DNA of 35,000 nt from Symbiodinium natans (GCA_905221605.1 CAJNDS010002545.1:1-35000), one strand, 5' to 3'. Counted from the first letter of the stretch, positions 1-9,366 are shown. Program-made: numbers and translations. The notes: generated by a model not told the origin, from the sequence alone.

Positions 1-420
1 GAAAGAGAAAAAACAGAAAAAACACTAAATTGTAATGAACGCAGTGACGCACGAATTTCGTACCAATTCGTTCCTTTGAATTTGGTCCTTTCAATCACGT
101 GAAACAGACATGTGGTTAACAAATCCATTCCTATGGAGCCTTTCTTCGCGCCCTTGTGTCGGACGACATCTTTATTCGTGGTATCCGAATCTACAACGGC
201 CAGTTCTAAAACTAGCGTACTCTCTGGACCTGCCAGACCCCCCCCCTGTTCCCCCGGACCCCTTGATCTGCTAAGAACCCCTTAAGGACGTCTAAACCTG
301 CATAACACACACAACTACCGCAGCACAACGTCATCGGCAACCACAATTGCAACTCTGCAAACATTTCATTTAGAGAGGTGATGTGTAAGGCCCCTCTGCG
401 GACTAGGAGACCCCTGCGCC

Positions 421-879
421 GTGGAAGCTTCCGGGAATTCTCAAGAGCGGTCATTTTTGCCCGTGGCCGTGGTGGATGGCTCTGTGGCCATCGAATTCGC
501 TTCAGGAACGGAGCCCTTTGGGCCGCTCAATCGAGACATGCAGAGCATAACTCCTTGGGCATCTAGGGCTTGCAGATTGTGTGAGCTAAACCACCTTGAG
601 ACCCAACCTCTGTTAGACCGTGTTCATGAGGCCTTAACATGTGATAAGGGCAAAAAAAAGGTTAACCGCTCTCTGAATCACCCATCCATTGAGGCTTCTG
701 GAAGACCAAGAACCACCATTAAGAAGACTCATGAACTTACTGCCTCAATGGTTGGGCCTTTAGGACAGTGGTTTTCCCCTTATCGCGTGTCATCTGTACC
801 TTTAAGACGTACCATTCATCTCTCTCACGCCAGAGCTGGGCCCTTTTTGTTGAATGGGGGAAAGAGCCTCTTGACATAG
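421..879 (+). CDS. Unrecognised open frame, possible exon
   Basis: A 152-codon plus-strand frame. Its first third (about 430-570) has a protein-like composition, with a run such as PVAVVDGSVAIEFASGTEPF. The remainder is less convincing and runs into an inverted-repeat element near 877. No family is recognised. The start codon given by the frame is GTG, so this is more likely an internal exon than a complete gene. An overlapping minus-strand frame reads less like protein. Confidence 0.25.
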   Translation: MEASGNSQERSFLPVAVVDGSVAIEFASGTEPFGPLNRDMQSITPWASRACRLCELNHLETQPLLDRVHEALTCDKGKKKVNRSLNHPSIEASGRPRTTIKKTHELTASMVGPLGQWFSPYRVSSVPLRRTIHLSHARAGPFLLNGGKSLLT

Positions 880-976
880 GGGCCTGGATCATTAGAATAG
901 GGTTTGGGAGGGCTGTTGTGGAAAAATGATAACGGGACCATAAGGGAATACTACTAGTAATCATTCCGACCCCTAG
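877..976. mobile_element. Short inverted-repeat element (AGGGGCC type)
   Basis: The left end reads AGGGGCCTGGATCATTAG and the right end reads TAGTAATCATTCCGACCCCT, which is roughly its reverse complement. The same ends and interior recur at 28381-28552. It is non-coding and looks like a MITE. It abuts the CTTGG-type element at 986. Confidence 0.5.
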
Positions 977-985
977 ATTACATAT

Positions 986-1094
986 CTTGGTAGCCCAGTA
1001 ACCATATAATGATAAGGGCACCCTTTTTTGGTTGGTTGCTTTATAAGGGAAACCAATAAAGCAAAAGGGAAAAGGGTGCCACTGGCCTGCCAAG
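986..1094. mobile_element. Introner-type element, CTTGG family
   Basis: The termini are CTTGGTAGCCCAGT and ACTGGCCTGCCAAG, which are inverted repeats. The interior matches the intron elements at 6091-6204 and 18844-18949, sharing AAGGGCACCC, TTTTGGTTGG, TATAAGGG and AAAGGGTRCCACTGG. No clear target duplication is seen (left ATAT, right AAAG), so this is an older or displaced copy. It is the least interrupted non-genic member of the family. Confidence 0.75.
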
Positions 1095-1100
1095 AAAGTA

Positions 1101-1177
1101 CTAGGGGCACCCATCTTTTGTGTTGGCTATAAGGGAACCATAAACAAACAAAAAGGGAAAAAGGGGTACCCCTAGAT
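1101..1177. mobile_element. Palindromic element ending CTAGGGG
   Basis: A short element with ends CTAGGGGCACCC and GGGGTACCCCTAG. The interior resembles the adjacent CTTGG element (TTGGCTATAAGGGAACCATAAAC, described here in part), so it may be a relative or a nested fragment. Confidence 0.45.
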
Positions 1178-1276
1178 TACTTATAAGTTTAACTGTTAGG
1201 CTCCTTTTTGTAGTTTCTACAAAAACCAAAAAGTTGAAGTCCTAAGAGCCAGAAGCTCGCCAAGAAGTATGGTTTG

Positions 1277-1310
1277 AAAAAACCCTAAACCCTAAACCCT
1301 AAACCTAAAC
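1277..1310. repeat. Short CCCTAAA tract
   Basis: Three to four units of CCCTAAA, facing opposite to the long TTTAGGG array 100 bp downstream. Confidence 0.85.
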
Positions 1311-1413
1311 CTGTACTTCTAAGGTGTGTGTTGGAGTCCCGGCTTCTCTGAAGCTCTCACGCCGGCGCCTGGCCGCTGGAAACGGATCTTCCAGGCCTGC
1401 AACATGGCGGGTG

Positions 1414-1600
1414 AGGGTTTAGGGTTTAGGGTTTAGGGTTTAGGGTTTAGGGTTTAGGGTTTAGGGTTTAGGGTTTAGGGTTTAGGGTTTAGGGTTTAGG
1501 GTTTAGGGTTTAGGGTTTAGGGTTTAGGGTTTAGGGTTTAGGGTTTAGGGTTTTGAGGTGTAGGGTTTAGGGTTTAGGGTTGAGGGTTTAGGGGTTTAGG
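1414..1600. repeat. Interstitial telomere-like array (TTTAGGG)n
   Basis: About 19 nearly perfect TTTAGGG units followed by degenerate ones. This is the longest array in the window. It is internal rather than terminal because gene-bearing DNA continues for 33 kb beyond it. Confidence 0.95.
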
Positions 1601-1619
1601 CAGGGTTTGGGGTTGAAAC

Positions 1620-2071
1620 ACTAAAGCACTAGATCCTAAGCCCCAACTAGACCCTAACCCCAAGGATCCCAAGGGTCAAAACACGTGCAGAAAAGGAAGC
1701 CGCTCTTGGCCCAACATATTCAGCCTGTCACAGCCACTAAGAACTCTCACAACTACAGGATCATCTCAACCATAAACAATTGAGCCCCTCAAAACTGTAA
1801 AGCCGTAAACCTCAACCTTTCTAGAACCCGAAACGAACGTGTGGCAACCTGCAGCTGAAACAGGTTCAAACAACATCTGCTCTGAAGCTCCCCGGCAAGC
1901 GTTGAGGGTTTGTAGGGTTTAGGGCCTTCTACCGAGGCGCAATCTGTTCCGCAGACCGTAGCTGCTGTGAAGTAGTCGCGGGAGAAGGCCAGGCAATCCT
2001 ACCAAGCAGCACTTAAAGGCGGCCCAGCACACTGTACTATGCCTGGGCTATACTGACATATACCAAAATAG
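1620..2071. other. No supported gene
   Basis: Degenerate TTTAGGG relatives and unique sequence. A minus-strand stretch near 1960-2040 has some protein-like composition but no splice or start support. Confidence 0.5.
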
Positions 2072-2368
2072 CTACTGATTGCTTAAGATAAGAGCCCCCG
2101 AAAAAACTAAAACATATTCTTCCCTATAAGGGTAATATCGGGATTGTTCTCTTCTATTCTTTCGGGGGCTCTTCAGGGTCATATGGACATTCTTCTTTTC
2201 CATTCTTTTGGGGCTCTTAAGCAAACACCCAGAGACTCCAAGACCCCTTCATTCAGGAATATACCCAAAGTTAGAATAGGAAAGCCTAACATGATCTAAG
2301 GTCTATTCCTTAATTAAGGCGTCTTGGAGTCCCTGGGCATTCTTTTGGGGCTCTTAGGCAAACAGTAG
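2072..2368. mobile_element. Composite inverted-repeat element, CTACT...AGTAG family
   Basis: The left end reads CTACTGATTGCTTAAG and the right end reads CTCTTAGGCAAACAGTAG. The ends match those of the clean copy at 3217-3349. Inside are extra copies of the GGGGCTCTTAAGCAAA end and a second palindrome (ACTCCAAGAC / GTCTTGGAGT), so this is probably a nested or compound insertion. Confidence 0.6.
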
Positions 2369-2370
2369 TG

Positions 2371-2641
2371 TTTAGGGTTTAGGGTTTAGGGTTTAGGGTT
2401 TAGGGTTTAGGGTTTAGGGTTTCGAGAATTTTAGGAGCATGCCAGGAACCAGGCCTCGCAATCAGAAGCCAGGGGGCTCCTGGCTGCGATATAAGCTTTG
2501 GGGTTTAGGGTTCAGGGTTTTAGGGTTTAGGGTTTTAGGGTTTAGGGTTTAGGGTTTTAGGGTTTAGGGTTTTAGGGTTTTAGGGTTTAGGGTTTAGGGT
2601 TTAGGGTTTAGGGTTTAGGGTTTAGGGTTTCGGGTTTAGGG
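2371..2641. repeat. Two interstitial telomere-like arrays
   Basis: TTTAGGG units at about 2371-2424 and 2500-2641, the second with frequent TTTTAGGG variants, separated by about 75 bp of unique sequence. Confidence 0.9.
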
Positions 2642-2945
2642 CTCCATCTCTGAGCTCCAAAACCCCAAACCCCGAACCAGAGCTCACGACCTTAGTTGGT
2701 TTAAACCCCCAAAGCACCCTAAACCCTAAACGCCCAAAACCCTAGATCCGAAAGCCCTAAAAAGAGATAGGCGCTCAAACGCCGAATCCTTGAAGGGCTT
2801 ATAGGGGCTTGAGACGAGTCTTACAAGGGTTCTATTCAGGGTCTGTGAGTGTTTAGGTCAAGGGAGTTTTTCTAGGCTTTGGGGTCTCAGCTTCAAGCAT
2901 TCAATGATAGCACTAAACCTCAAACCCCAAACCCTGCACCTCACC

Positions 2946-3447
2946 CACCCCGGTCGGGAAAGCTTGCTTTTTCATCTCTTGCGGCATGCAGAACCTGCCG
3001 TCGGGTTTCGGAACTGCTGGGCAGATACCATCGAACACGCCATTGTGGCAAAGATGCCGAGCTTGTACCCAGAAAATGTGGGATCTTCACGCCAGCTCAC
3101 GTAAGCTAACTTCCATTAAAACACTAGACGGCCAACTTCCGCCAGGTGAGACACTCCTTCTTCAACCGATCACTTCTAGCAACCCTGCTAGTATCGCCCT
3201 TCTATAGTGACCCTATCTACTAATTGCTTAAGAACCCTGAAGAAAACCTCTTCCTTATGAATTAAGGGTAAATATAGGGATATATATATATATATATATA
3301 TTTATTTTTTTTTTTTTTTGCTCTTTTGGGGCTCTTAAGCAAAGAGTAGCTATGGTAACCCTGAACCCTAGGACGAGGACGCGCCTTGGCGAGATGTCTC
3401 CGCTCTCTTACGGCGGGAGCTCTGCCGACATCAAGAGGGGCTTGTAG
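2946..3447 (+). CDS. Two-exon gene fragment, unknown function
   Basis: Exon a runs from about 2946 to 3100. It reads LLRHAEPAVGFRNCWADTIE and then a segment containing MPSLYPENV, and stops at a good donor, GTAAGC, at 3101. Exon b runs 3372-3447 after CCCTAG and ends in TAG. The join is phase compatible (AC|G) and continues with RLGEMSPLSYGGSSADIKRG. The 271-bp intron holds a MITE at 3217-3349 and an AT microsatellite. The 5' end is not defined, and upstream exons were not found. No family is recognised. Two other frames are open here but read less like protein. Confidence 0.5.
3217..3349. mobile_element. MITE, CTACT...AGTAG family, with 4-bp target duplication
   Basis: The ends CTACTAATTGCTTAAG and CTTAAGCAAAGAGTAG are inverted repeats, flanked on both sides by CTAT (3213-3216 and 3350-3353). 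The interior has a (TA)n run and a poly-T run. It lies inside the intron of the 2946-3447 gene. Confidence 0.75.
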
Positions 3448-3539
3448 GCTTTGTAGGCTTTAGGGCTTAGGCTTGAAAACAAACAATATATTTATGTAAA
3501 GATTTATGTATTTATTTATTTCTGCATTTATTCATGTAT

Positions 3540-3600
3540 CTATATATATATATATATATATATAGATATATTTACATACACACATATGTTTATATTTGTT
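3540..3600. repeat. AT-rich microsatellite
   Basis: (TA)n with interruptions, next to further TTTATGTA-type low-complexity DNA from 3480. Confidence 0.85.
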
Positions 3601-3636
3601 TATCTATAGGTTTAGGGGAGCACACCTCATGAGTCC

Positions 3637-3753
3637 AGTACACTACATGGCTGCACTCGGAGCTTGCGCTCATCGTTCACAAAATCTCGGACGTAGACCC
3701 AAATCCTTGGCTTTGGCGGACTTCTGAACCCCTCCTAAAAGGTTGAACTTCTA
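3637..3753 (+). CDS. Exon-like segment, unknown
   Basis: After a possible acceptor CCAG, the plus frame reads TWLHSELALIVHKISDVDPN and continues to a TGA at about 3753. It could be a further exon of the 2946-3447 gene, but the splice phase to that gene could not be settled. Confidence 0.35.
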
Positions 3754-3778
3754 GGCTCCTTGACGTAGTCTCTAGAAA

Positions 3779-3819
3779 AAACCCTAAACCCTAAACCCTA
3801 AACCCTAAACCCTAAACCC
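3779..3819. repeat. CCCTAAA tract
   Basis: Five to six units. Confidence 0.9.
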
Positions 3820-3904
3820 GAGAAGAAAGCCAAGAATCATTGAAGACTTCTTAGATTGCTCCTGGCCGCGGCATGGTGCCAGGTTCACCTTGCAGTTGCT
3901 TCGT

Positions 3905-4068
3905 GGGGAATGAATGGGGGGTACCCCTGCAGATTCCCTTGAAGGGTGTATATAGAGGGATGTAGGGAACCCTATATCAACCCTTTTAAAGGGTATATAT
4001 TTATATATATATATATGAATATATATATATATAGGGAGATACAGGGTACCTCATTCCCTCATTCCCTA
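3905..4068. mobile_element. Inverted-repeat element, GGAATGAGGTACC family
   Basis: The left end reads GGGAATGAATGGGGGGTACC and the right end reads GGTACCTCATTCCCTCATTC. The interior is an expanded (TA)n run. A close relative lies at 24964-25074. It directly follows the last supported exon of the PAS-like gene, so it may be part of that gene's fifth intron or mark its end. Confidence 0.6.
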
Positions 4069-4070
4069 GG

Positions 4071-6283
4071 ACCCTCCGACCCAACAGTCACCGTGTTGGC
4101 CGCCAGGAACTTGTTTTGGTCGTCCAACCTGCGGAGCATCCTTGGCACTTCACAAGGAAGGCGTTGAAGGGAAGCTCTTCCCATAAACAAGGATCTATGG
4201 CAGATAATTCTCCCCCCCCCCCCCTACAAGAAAGGCCTTCCCCGAAAAAGAAGGATCTCTGGTAGAGAAATTCTGCCACCCCTTGCTAGATGGTAACATT
4301 ATGGTAATACCTAAATCAGCCTGAAGCATCTTCTCCCACCCTTGCTAGATGGAAGCATAATGGTAGCTTAAATTTCTCCCAGCATCAGGGGAGGCAGCTC
4401 GTAGTTCTCCGGAGAGCCAACCTGGCACTGCTCCTGCGCAAACTTCGCCACGCGCCGGCGGATGCTGAGCCAATCCGATGGTCTCAGCAGGGTCTGCAAG
4501 CATGGCCTCGGAGGGCCCTTAAAAGGGTTTAGGGTTTAGGGTTTAGGGAAAATGTTCCTGAATCTGATCCCTCTTCAACCCAGTAAGGGAAAAGATCAAA
4601 TGTCCAAGGGCCTACCGAGGGGCATGCACGAGTGAACGTCATTGGGCAGGTTCTTGTCTCGCTTGAACTTGGCGTGCACTTGCAGCACATCTTGATGGTC
4701 CGTACTGGCATCCACGAGCATCGTAAGTTCGCGCAACTCGGGAACAGGATGTATCCTGCAAAGCATCGAACTGCCCAGACTGTGTTTTGAGTAGCCACCC
4801 TCCGAGTCTGCAGCCGTGGACATGCGATCCTGAAGATCCTCCGCTTCGGAGTACATCGAGAGCACTTCTGGAATTGCTCCGAGTGTTGCATCAGGCTGTA
4901 TCCTCGTATCCTTTCGTCCCCAATAAGCCAGCAAAAAGTAAAAAAAGGGTTAATTGTCAAAGTGCTAATTAGAAACTTTCGCAAACAGTAAGAATCAAAG
5001 AAGCTTAAAGGTTGGGTATTGGACAAAAAAAACGAGTCTCTGGATCTTCCGTAAACGCCAGAAGGTGAAGGGGCCCTGCAGCATCCAAAAAGCGTGGCAC
5101 AGGAACATGGAAAATGTCCACGCCAACCCGCGAATACGCACTCGGGAGTGAGACGCGCAAGCACGGGGGAATGCTGAAACTCTTCTCCTTATCCTCCTTC
5201 TCGTGGGGACTCTGGCTTGCACTGCATGATTTCCGGATGAATCTCTCGAACTCCGTTTTTCCGTCCTGGTCGAGCAGGTCGGTAAAGTTCACGCCTTGAA
5301 GATCGGTGGGCGTCGCCAGGACGCGTCTCAAGCGAGTGTTCTCCCCGACGATCCTGAAGCTATCATCCAGGAGCACGTCCGCATCGCAAACACTTCGCAA
5401 GACTCGCTGGAAGCCTTGCAAAGATAGGTTGGCATCGGCCGACTGGAGTGAAGCTTTGATGCTCGTTCGCGACCGCTCCTGGACCATAATTGTGACTCCG
5501 CATGTCAAGAGCAGGATTGCCACTTGAGCACAGAGGAAGTGCCAGGGAGGACCGCGGCGTGCCCCCTCGAGGCCGAAGTAACATGCAACTTCCACCAGAC
5601 AAACCAAAGTCTGACATGGGATTAACACCGGCGGGTCGTGAATGAGGGCAGCCACAAAGACACGGACGGCCCCCGAGTAAGCCCAGTGGAAATTAAAATC
5701 CGCTTCGTCTGAAAACATGTGTATGTTAATGACGTAGAAGCAGTGACCAGCATGTGAGAGGAGAATGAGCAGTCGAAGAGTGTTGAAGGTGACCTGCGAT
5801 CTCGCCACCAACCAGCCGAATAGATATTGCATGAAGACCACCAAAAACTGGACTACTGTGGCCACGTCCGGCTGCTGCTGCATGCGGTACGCGTGAATCA
5901 CTACTACGACGACTGCGAAGTGTGTCGCGTATCGTACAGCTTGCTGGTAGTGTTCCATCAGCATCTTCCTCATGGCATTTTCCATAAGCTGATCCTGCAA
6001 CTCCGGCTTCTTCAACTTCTCCGCCCTGCTCTCGATCCAGCTCAGCCAGGCTGAAGACAAGCCCTCCAAATCCCAGCCTGCCAAAGTGGCCTTGGCAGCC
6101 CAGTTTAGCCATCTTATGATAAAGGGCACCCTGTTTTAGGTTGGTTATTTTATAAGAGAAACCATAAACAAAAAAAGGGTAAAGGGTACCACTGGGCTAC
6201 CAAGTGGCATGGACGGACAGGAGAACGATGCCGCAGGCCAGAGCTGCTGGAGCCTGAAGCATTGCAGTGAACTCTGCGAACAT
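4071..6283 (-). CDS. Multi-pass membrane protein with PAS-like domain
   Basis: Five exons on the minus strand: 6283-6209, 6090-5039, 4902-4624, 4506-4387, and 4140 to about 4071. The first ATG is at 6283, though the frame is open further upstream. Exon 1 and the first two thirds of exon 2 hold about six hydrophobic segments, for example HFAVVVVVIHAY and ILLLTCGVTIMV. A PAS-like region follows, beginning LRSVCDADVLLDDSFRIVGE, with later LHLLAFTEDPE. Exons 3 and 4 hold LVDASTDHQDVLQVH and LLRPSDWLSIRRRVAKFAQE. From memory this is the layout of a large dinoflagellate family of membrane proteins with PAS-type sensor domains; ligand and partner are unknown. All four introns are element insertions, described separately. 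The 3' end is unresolved: the frame stops within the element at 3905-4068, and a further exon is possible. Confidence 0.8.
4141..4382 (-). mobile_element. Element-derived intron 4 of the PAS-like gene
   Basis: A perfect 4-bp direct repeat, GATG on the minus strand, flanks a 242-bp insert that starts CTGGGAG and ends GCCAAG. Splicing GA...AG (4386-4141) joins CCC CT to G ATG CTC CGC in frame. The terminal inverted repeat is weak. The interior has two imperfect tandem pairs: one around CTTGCTAGATGG at 4275-4375, the other around AAGGATCT and AGGGAAGCTC at 4170-4270. Confidence 0.6.
4507..4619 (-). mobile_element. Introner with telomeric tract, intron 3 of the PAS-like gene
   Basis: On the minus strand the ends are CTCGGTAGGCCCTT and AAGGGCCCTCCGAG (12 of 14 inverted-repeat matches). 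Flanks are GCCC and GCCA. The intron 4623-4507 uses GC...AG and joins TGC AT to G CCA TGC in frame. It carries three CCCTAAA units and a motif (CCTCTTCAACCCAGTAAGGG on the plus strand, 4570-4589) that recurs in HAD intron 3. Confidence 0.75.
4903..5036 (-). mobile_element. Introner-like element forming intron 2 of the PAS-like gene
   Basis: On the minus strand it begins CTCGTTTTTTTTGTCCAATA and ends in TATTGGGGACG followed by ATACGAG, imperfect inverted repeats. Flanks are GAGA and GATA. Splicing GA...AG at 5038-4903 joins CCA GA to G ATA CAG in frame. Confidence 0.65.
6091..6204 (-). mobile_element. Introner forming intron 1 of the PAS-like gene, CTTGG family
   Basis: On the minus strand the element runs CTTGGTAGCCCAGT to AACTGGGCTGCCAAG, flanked on both sides by GCCA (6208-6205 and 6090-6087). 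The inferred intron is 6208-6091: donor GC from the duplication, acceptor AG from the element's last bases. Removing it joins GTC CAT to GCC ACT TTG with no frame change. This is the best-preserved example in the window. Confidence 0.85.
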
Positions 6284-6364
6284 AAGGACGGACGGGCACG
6301 GGGGCCTACCACCTTCGAGCCCGGGGTCCTGAGAACCGGTCAGATTTTGGCGTGGCGTTTCGGA

Positions 6365-6795
6365 GCCGCAGCGGTTTTGGGGCTTCATACACACACATGC
6401 ACATGCACATGTGCATACAAACATTCATACAGAAATACATACACACACACACACATAACAGACACACGTGCATACATGCGCGCACATTCATACAAAACAT
6501 ACAGACAAGCGGACGGACGGAAGGACGCACGGACAAAATGCGTATACAAAAACATGCACAGAAACACATACGTATATGTGTACATATATGCATATACATA
6601 TACACATACGCATACATATACATGTACATATACATATACGTATACATGTACATATACAGAAACATACGCACGCATATAGGTACACATACATACATACATG
6701 CATTGCATTGGATTGCATTGCATGGCATTGCGTTGCGTTGCATTGCATGGCATTGCATGCATGTACACACACACACATACATACACAGGTACAAC
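6365..6795. repeat. Compound microsatellite
   Basis: (CA)n, then TACATA/ACGTATAC-type alternating purine-pyrimidine repeats, then a CATTG/CATGG pentamer run at about 6700-6760. All six frames are open through much of it, giving spurious Cys/Met/Tyr/His-rich frames. Confidence 0.95.
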
Positions 6796-6899
6796 CCTGA
6801 AGCCGTTTCCTTGCATCATCAGCGTGCAGGGCAGGCCGTTGGTGCAGTAGAATTTCTGGCACGTGAGAGGAAGCGAAGAAGGGGACGAGGGCGGTAAGG

Positions 6900-6990
6900 G
6901 TTTTAGAAGGGTCCTATAATAAGGGTTCCATTATAAGGGTTGTATAAGTCGTTCTTTTGTCGTGAGGGTTGCATAAGGCTTCTAAACCAG
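6900..6990. other. Possible short element with AAGGGTT repeats
   Basis: Repeated ATAAGGGTT motifs. The composition matches the palindromic elements nearby, but no clear terminal repeats were found. Confidence 0.3.
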
Positions 6991-7094
6991 AAGTAAAATG
7001 TCTATGGAGATTCCACAAACGGGTTTCAGAGCTAGGGCTTGGAAGCAAGAAGGGTTTTGGGTTTCGCGGCCTGTGACCCCTCAAGCCTATCAAG

Positions 7095-8583
7095 CCTTTT
7101 CATTTGATTGTACAGCACCGCCCAATTCCCGTTCCATTTACTTCCATTTGCTTATGGCACCGCCCACAACCCTTTTGATTTGCTTGTAGCACCGCCCAAG
7201 TCTTTTGCTTACAGCGCCGCTCAAGACCCTGTCCATTTGCTTTTGGCACCTCCCGTGACCCTTTTCATTTGCTTGTAGCACCGCCCATTCCATTTGCTTG
7301 TAGCCCCGCGAAAATTCCCATTCCATTTGCTTATAATGGCAAAGCCCCAAGCAATACTTTTCCTTGGAGCACCGCCCATGACCTTTTCATTTGCTTGTAT
7401 GGCACCGCCCAATTCCCAGTCCATTTGCTTATAGCACCGCCCATGACCCATTTCTGTTTGTAGCACCGCCCGATTCCCATTCCATTTGCACCGCCCAAGA
7501 CCCCCTGCATTTGCTAATAGCACCGCCAATGACCTGTTTCATTTGCCCGTAGATCCGCCAAATTCCATTTGCTTATAGCACCACCCAAGACCCTATCCAT
7601 TCGTCACGGCCGGTGCTATCAGCAAATGGAATGGGAATTGGGTGGTGCTACGCAGGTTCCGGGCGGTGCTATAAGCAAATGGAAGGGGTCTTGGGCGGTG
7701 CTATAAGCAAATGGAAAGGAAAATTGGCGACACTACAAGCAATTTGAAAAGGGTCATTGGCGGTGCTAAAAGCAAATGGCAGGGGGTCATGTGCGGTGCT
7801 ATGAGCACATGGAAAGGGGTCTTAAAGCGCCGCCCAAGACCCTGTCCATTTGCCATTCCGTTTGCTAAACGTACCACCCACGGCCAATTCCGTTTGCTTA
7901 TAGCACCGCCCAAAGCCTCTTCCATTTGCGTATGGCGCCGCCCAAGTCCATTTGCTCCTGGCACCGCCAAAACTCCCATTCCCTTGGCTTTCAGCACCGC
8001 CCAAGACCCCTTCCACTTGCTGAAAGCACCGCCCATGCTTGTAGCGCCGCCCAATTTCCATTCCGCTTGCTTATAGCACCGCTCATGACCCTTTTCATTT
8101 GCTTGTAGCACCGCTCGATTCCCATTCATTTATTTGCTTATAGCACCGACCAAGAACCCTTCCATCTGCTTTTTGCACCGCCCATGACCCCTTTATTTGC
8201 TTGTAGCACGGCCGGTGACCTTTTTCATTTGCTTATAGCACCGCCCCAGACCCCTTTGATTTGCTTGCTTATCGCACTGGCTTGTAGCATTGCCCAATCC
8301 CCATTCCATTTGTACACCGCCCAAGGCCCCTTCCGTTTGCGTATAAAACCGTCCATGACCCTCCTCGTTTGCTTGTTGCGCCACCCAATTCCCATCTGCG
8401 TATGAAGACCCTTCCTTTTGCTGATAGCACCGCGCATGCGCTTCTCATTTGCTCGTAGCAGCGCAACATCCCCATTCCATCTGCTTATAGCACCACCCAA
8501 GACTCCTTCCATTTGCTTCTGGCACTGCCCATGACCCTTTCTTTTGCTTGTAGCGCCACCCCGTTCCCATTCCATTTATAGCA
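7095..8583. repeat. 32-bp satellite, higher-order array with inverted centre
   Basis: About 45 degenerate copies of a unit near 32 bp built on GCACCGCCCA and CCATTTGCTTATA. Three subtypes alternate: AAGACCC, ATGACCC and AATTCCC, giving a higher-order period near 96 bp. Units at about 7610-7825 are in the opposite orientation. Long frames over this block are repeat translations, not genes. Confidence 0.95.
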
Positions 8584-8777
8584 AGCCTAGGAGCAGACGG
8601 TGTCTCGGCTTTCAGAAGAGTCTTGTGCTGATTCTAGACCCCAAACCTCTGTAAGCCCTGAAGCCTGAAGCCAGAACGCGAGTAGGCATGGCGGGTGCTT
8701 CAAGGTGCTTCGGGCATTGGGGGTTTGGCGTCGGGTTTGGGGCTTAGGGTCTCTAGGCGTCGGGGTGCCCAGAAGAG

Positions 8778-9042
8778 GTCGTTGCACGCGGCTTTCCTGC
8801 TGCTAACTTTGCCTCTAAAAGTTCCAAAGGCAAGGTCAGGCTCCAAAGCACCAGCGCCTCAAGATGGGACGGCTTGCAGAAACTTCAGACTTTACGGTAG
8901 TTCCACAGGAATGTAGGATCCTGATCAACGTTCAAGAATGCTCAATCGCCGAACTCCCTGAACAGTACGCCTCCAGAGTCCACGGAGGATATCTTGAAGC
9001 AGCTTGACCAGCCAAGTTTTGTTCACGAAGGGCTCTCTCAGT
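8778..9042 (+). CDS. Exon-like segments, unknown protein
   Basis: Two plus-strand stretches read strongly as protein. One, at about 8778-8893, contains FASKSSKGKVRLQSTSASRW and ends at CG|GTAGTT. The other, at about 8937-9042, contains NSTPPESTEDILKQLDQPSF, is followed by VHEGL, and ends at a donor-like GTAAAA or the stop TAA. The gap is only about 43 bp and the phases do not match simply, so this may be one gene with a missed junction or a decayed copy. A possible continuation at about 9243-9285 reads ASKIRRPVVQMPTG and then a stop. Confidence 0.4.
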
Positions 9043-9114
9043 AAAAAAACTACATAGAAGTTTTTCCTGCACATGCTACAAGCGAGCTTAGTCCGAGCCA
9101 CCTATCCCTGCCGA

Positions 9115-9235
9115 GCATAAAGTTAGGGGGACCCTTCAGGTATAGCCCCCCTGAATAAGATCCCTGAGAGAGCCAGAAGAGGGTTAAGAAGGGTTCCCTT
9201 TTAATCCCCTTATCCTAGGAGCTCCAGAGAGAGAT
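9115..9235. mobile_element. Possible palindromic element
   Basis: GGGGGACCC / GGGTTCCC type inverted segments between the two exon-like regions. The boundaries are unclear. Confidence 0.3.
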
Positions 9236-9297
9236 CCCAAGCCTCGAAGATTCGCCGGCCTGTGGTGCAAATGCCCACTGGCTGAAGGGTTTCGGGT

Positions 9298-9337
9298 CAG
9301 GGTTTAGGGTTTAGGCTTTAGGGTTAGGGTTTAGGGC
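9298..9337. repeat. Degenerate TTTAGGG tract
   Basis: Four to five imperfect units. Confidence 0.8.
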
Positions 9338-9366
9338 CACCGGGCATTTGGGGGCACCAATGCGTT

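Noticed and set aside
1414-1600. A true chromosome end
   Set aside because: The array is internal, orientation varies among the many arrays, and gene-bearing sequence lies on both sides.
5114-5527. Plus-strand frames inside the PAS-like gene
   Set aside because: Shadows of the minus-strand coding exon, which has coherent membrane segments and family motifs.
6197-6962. Several frames of 75-181 codons on both strands rich in Cys, Met, Tyr, His or Thr
   Set aside because: They translate CA, TACATA and CATTG microsatellites and overlap each other in up to five frames. Only the short 6283-6209 part is kept, as PAS exon 1.
7138-8575. Many frames over 60 codons with repeated GGAISKWNG or STAHDPFHLL themes
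   Set aside because: They follow the 32-bp satellite in all frames on both strands.
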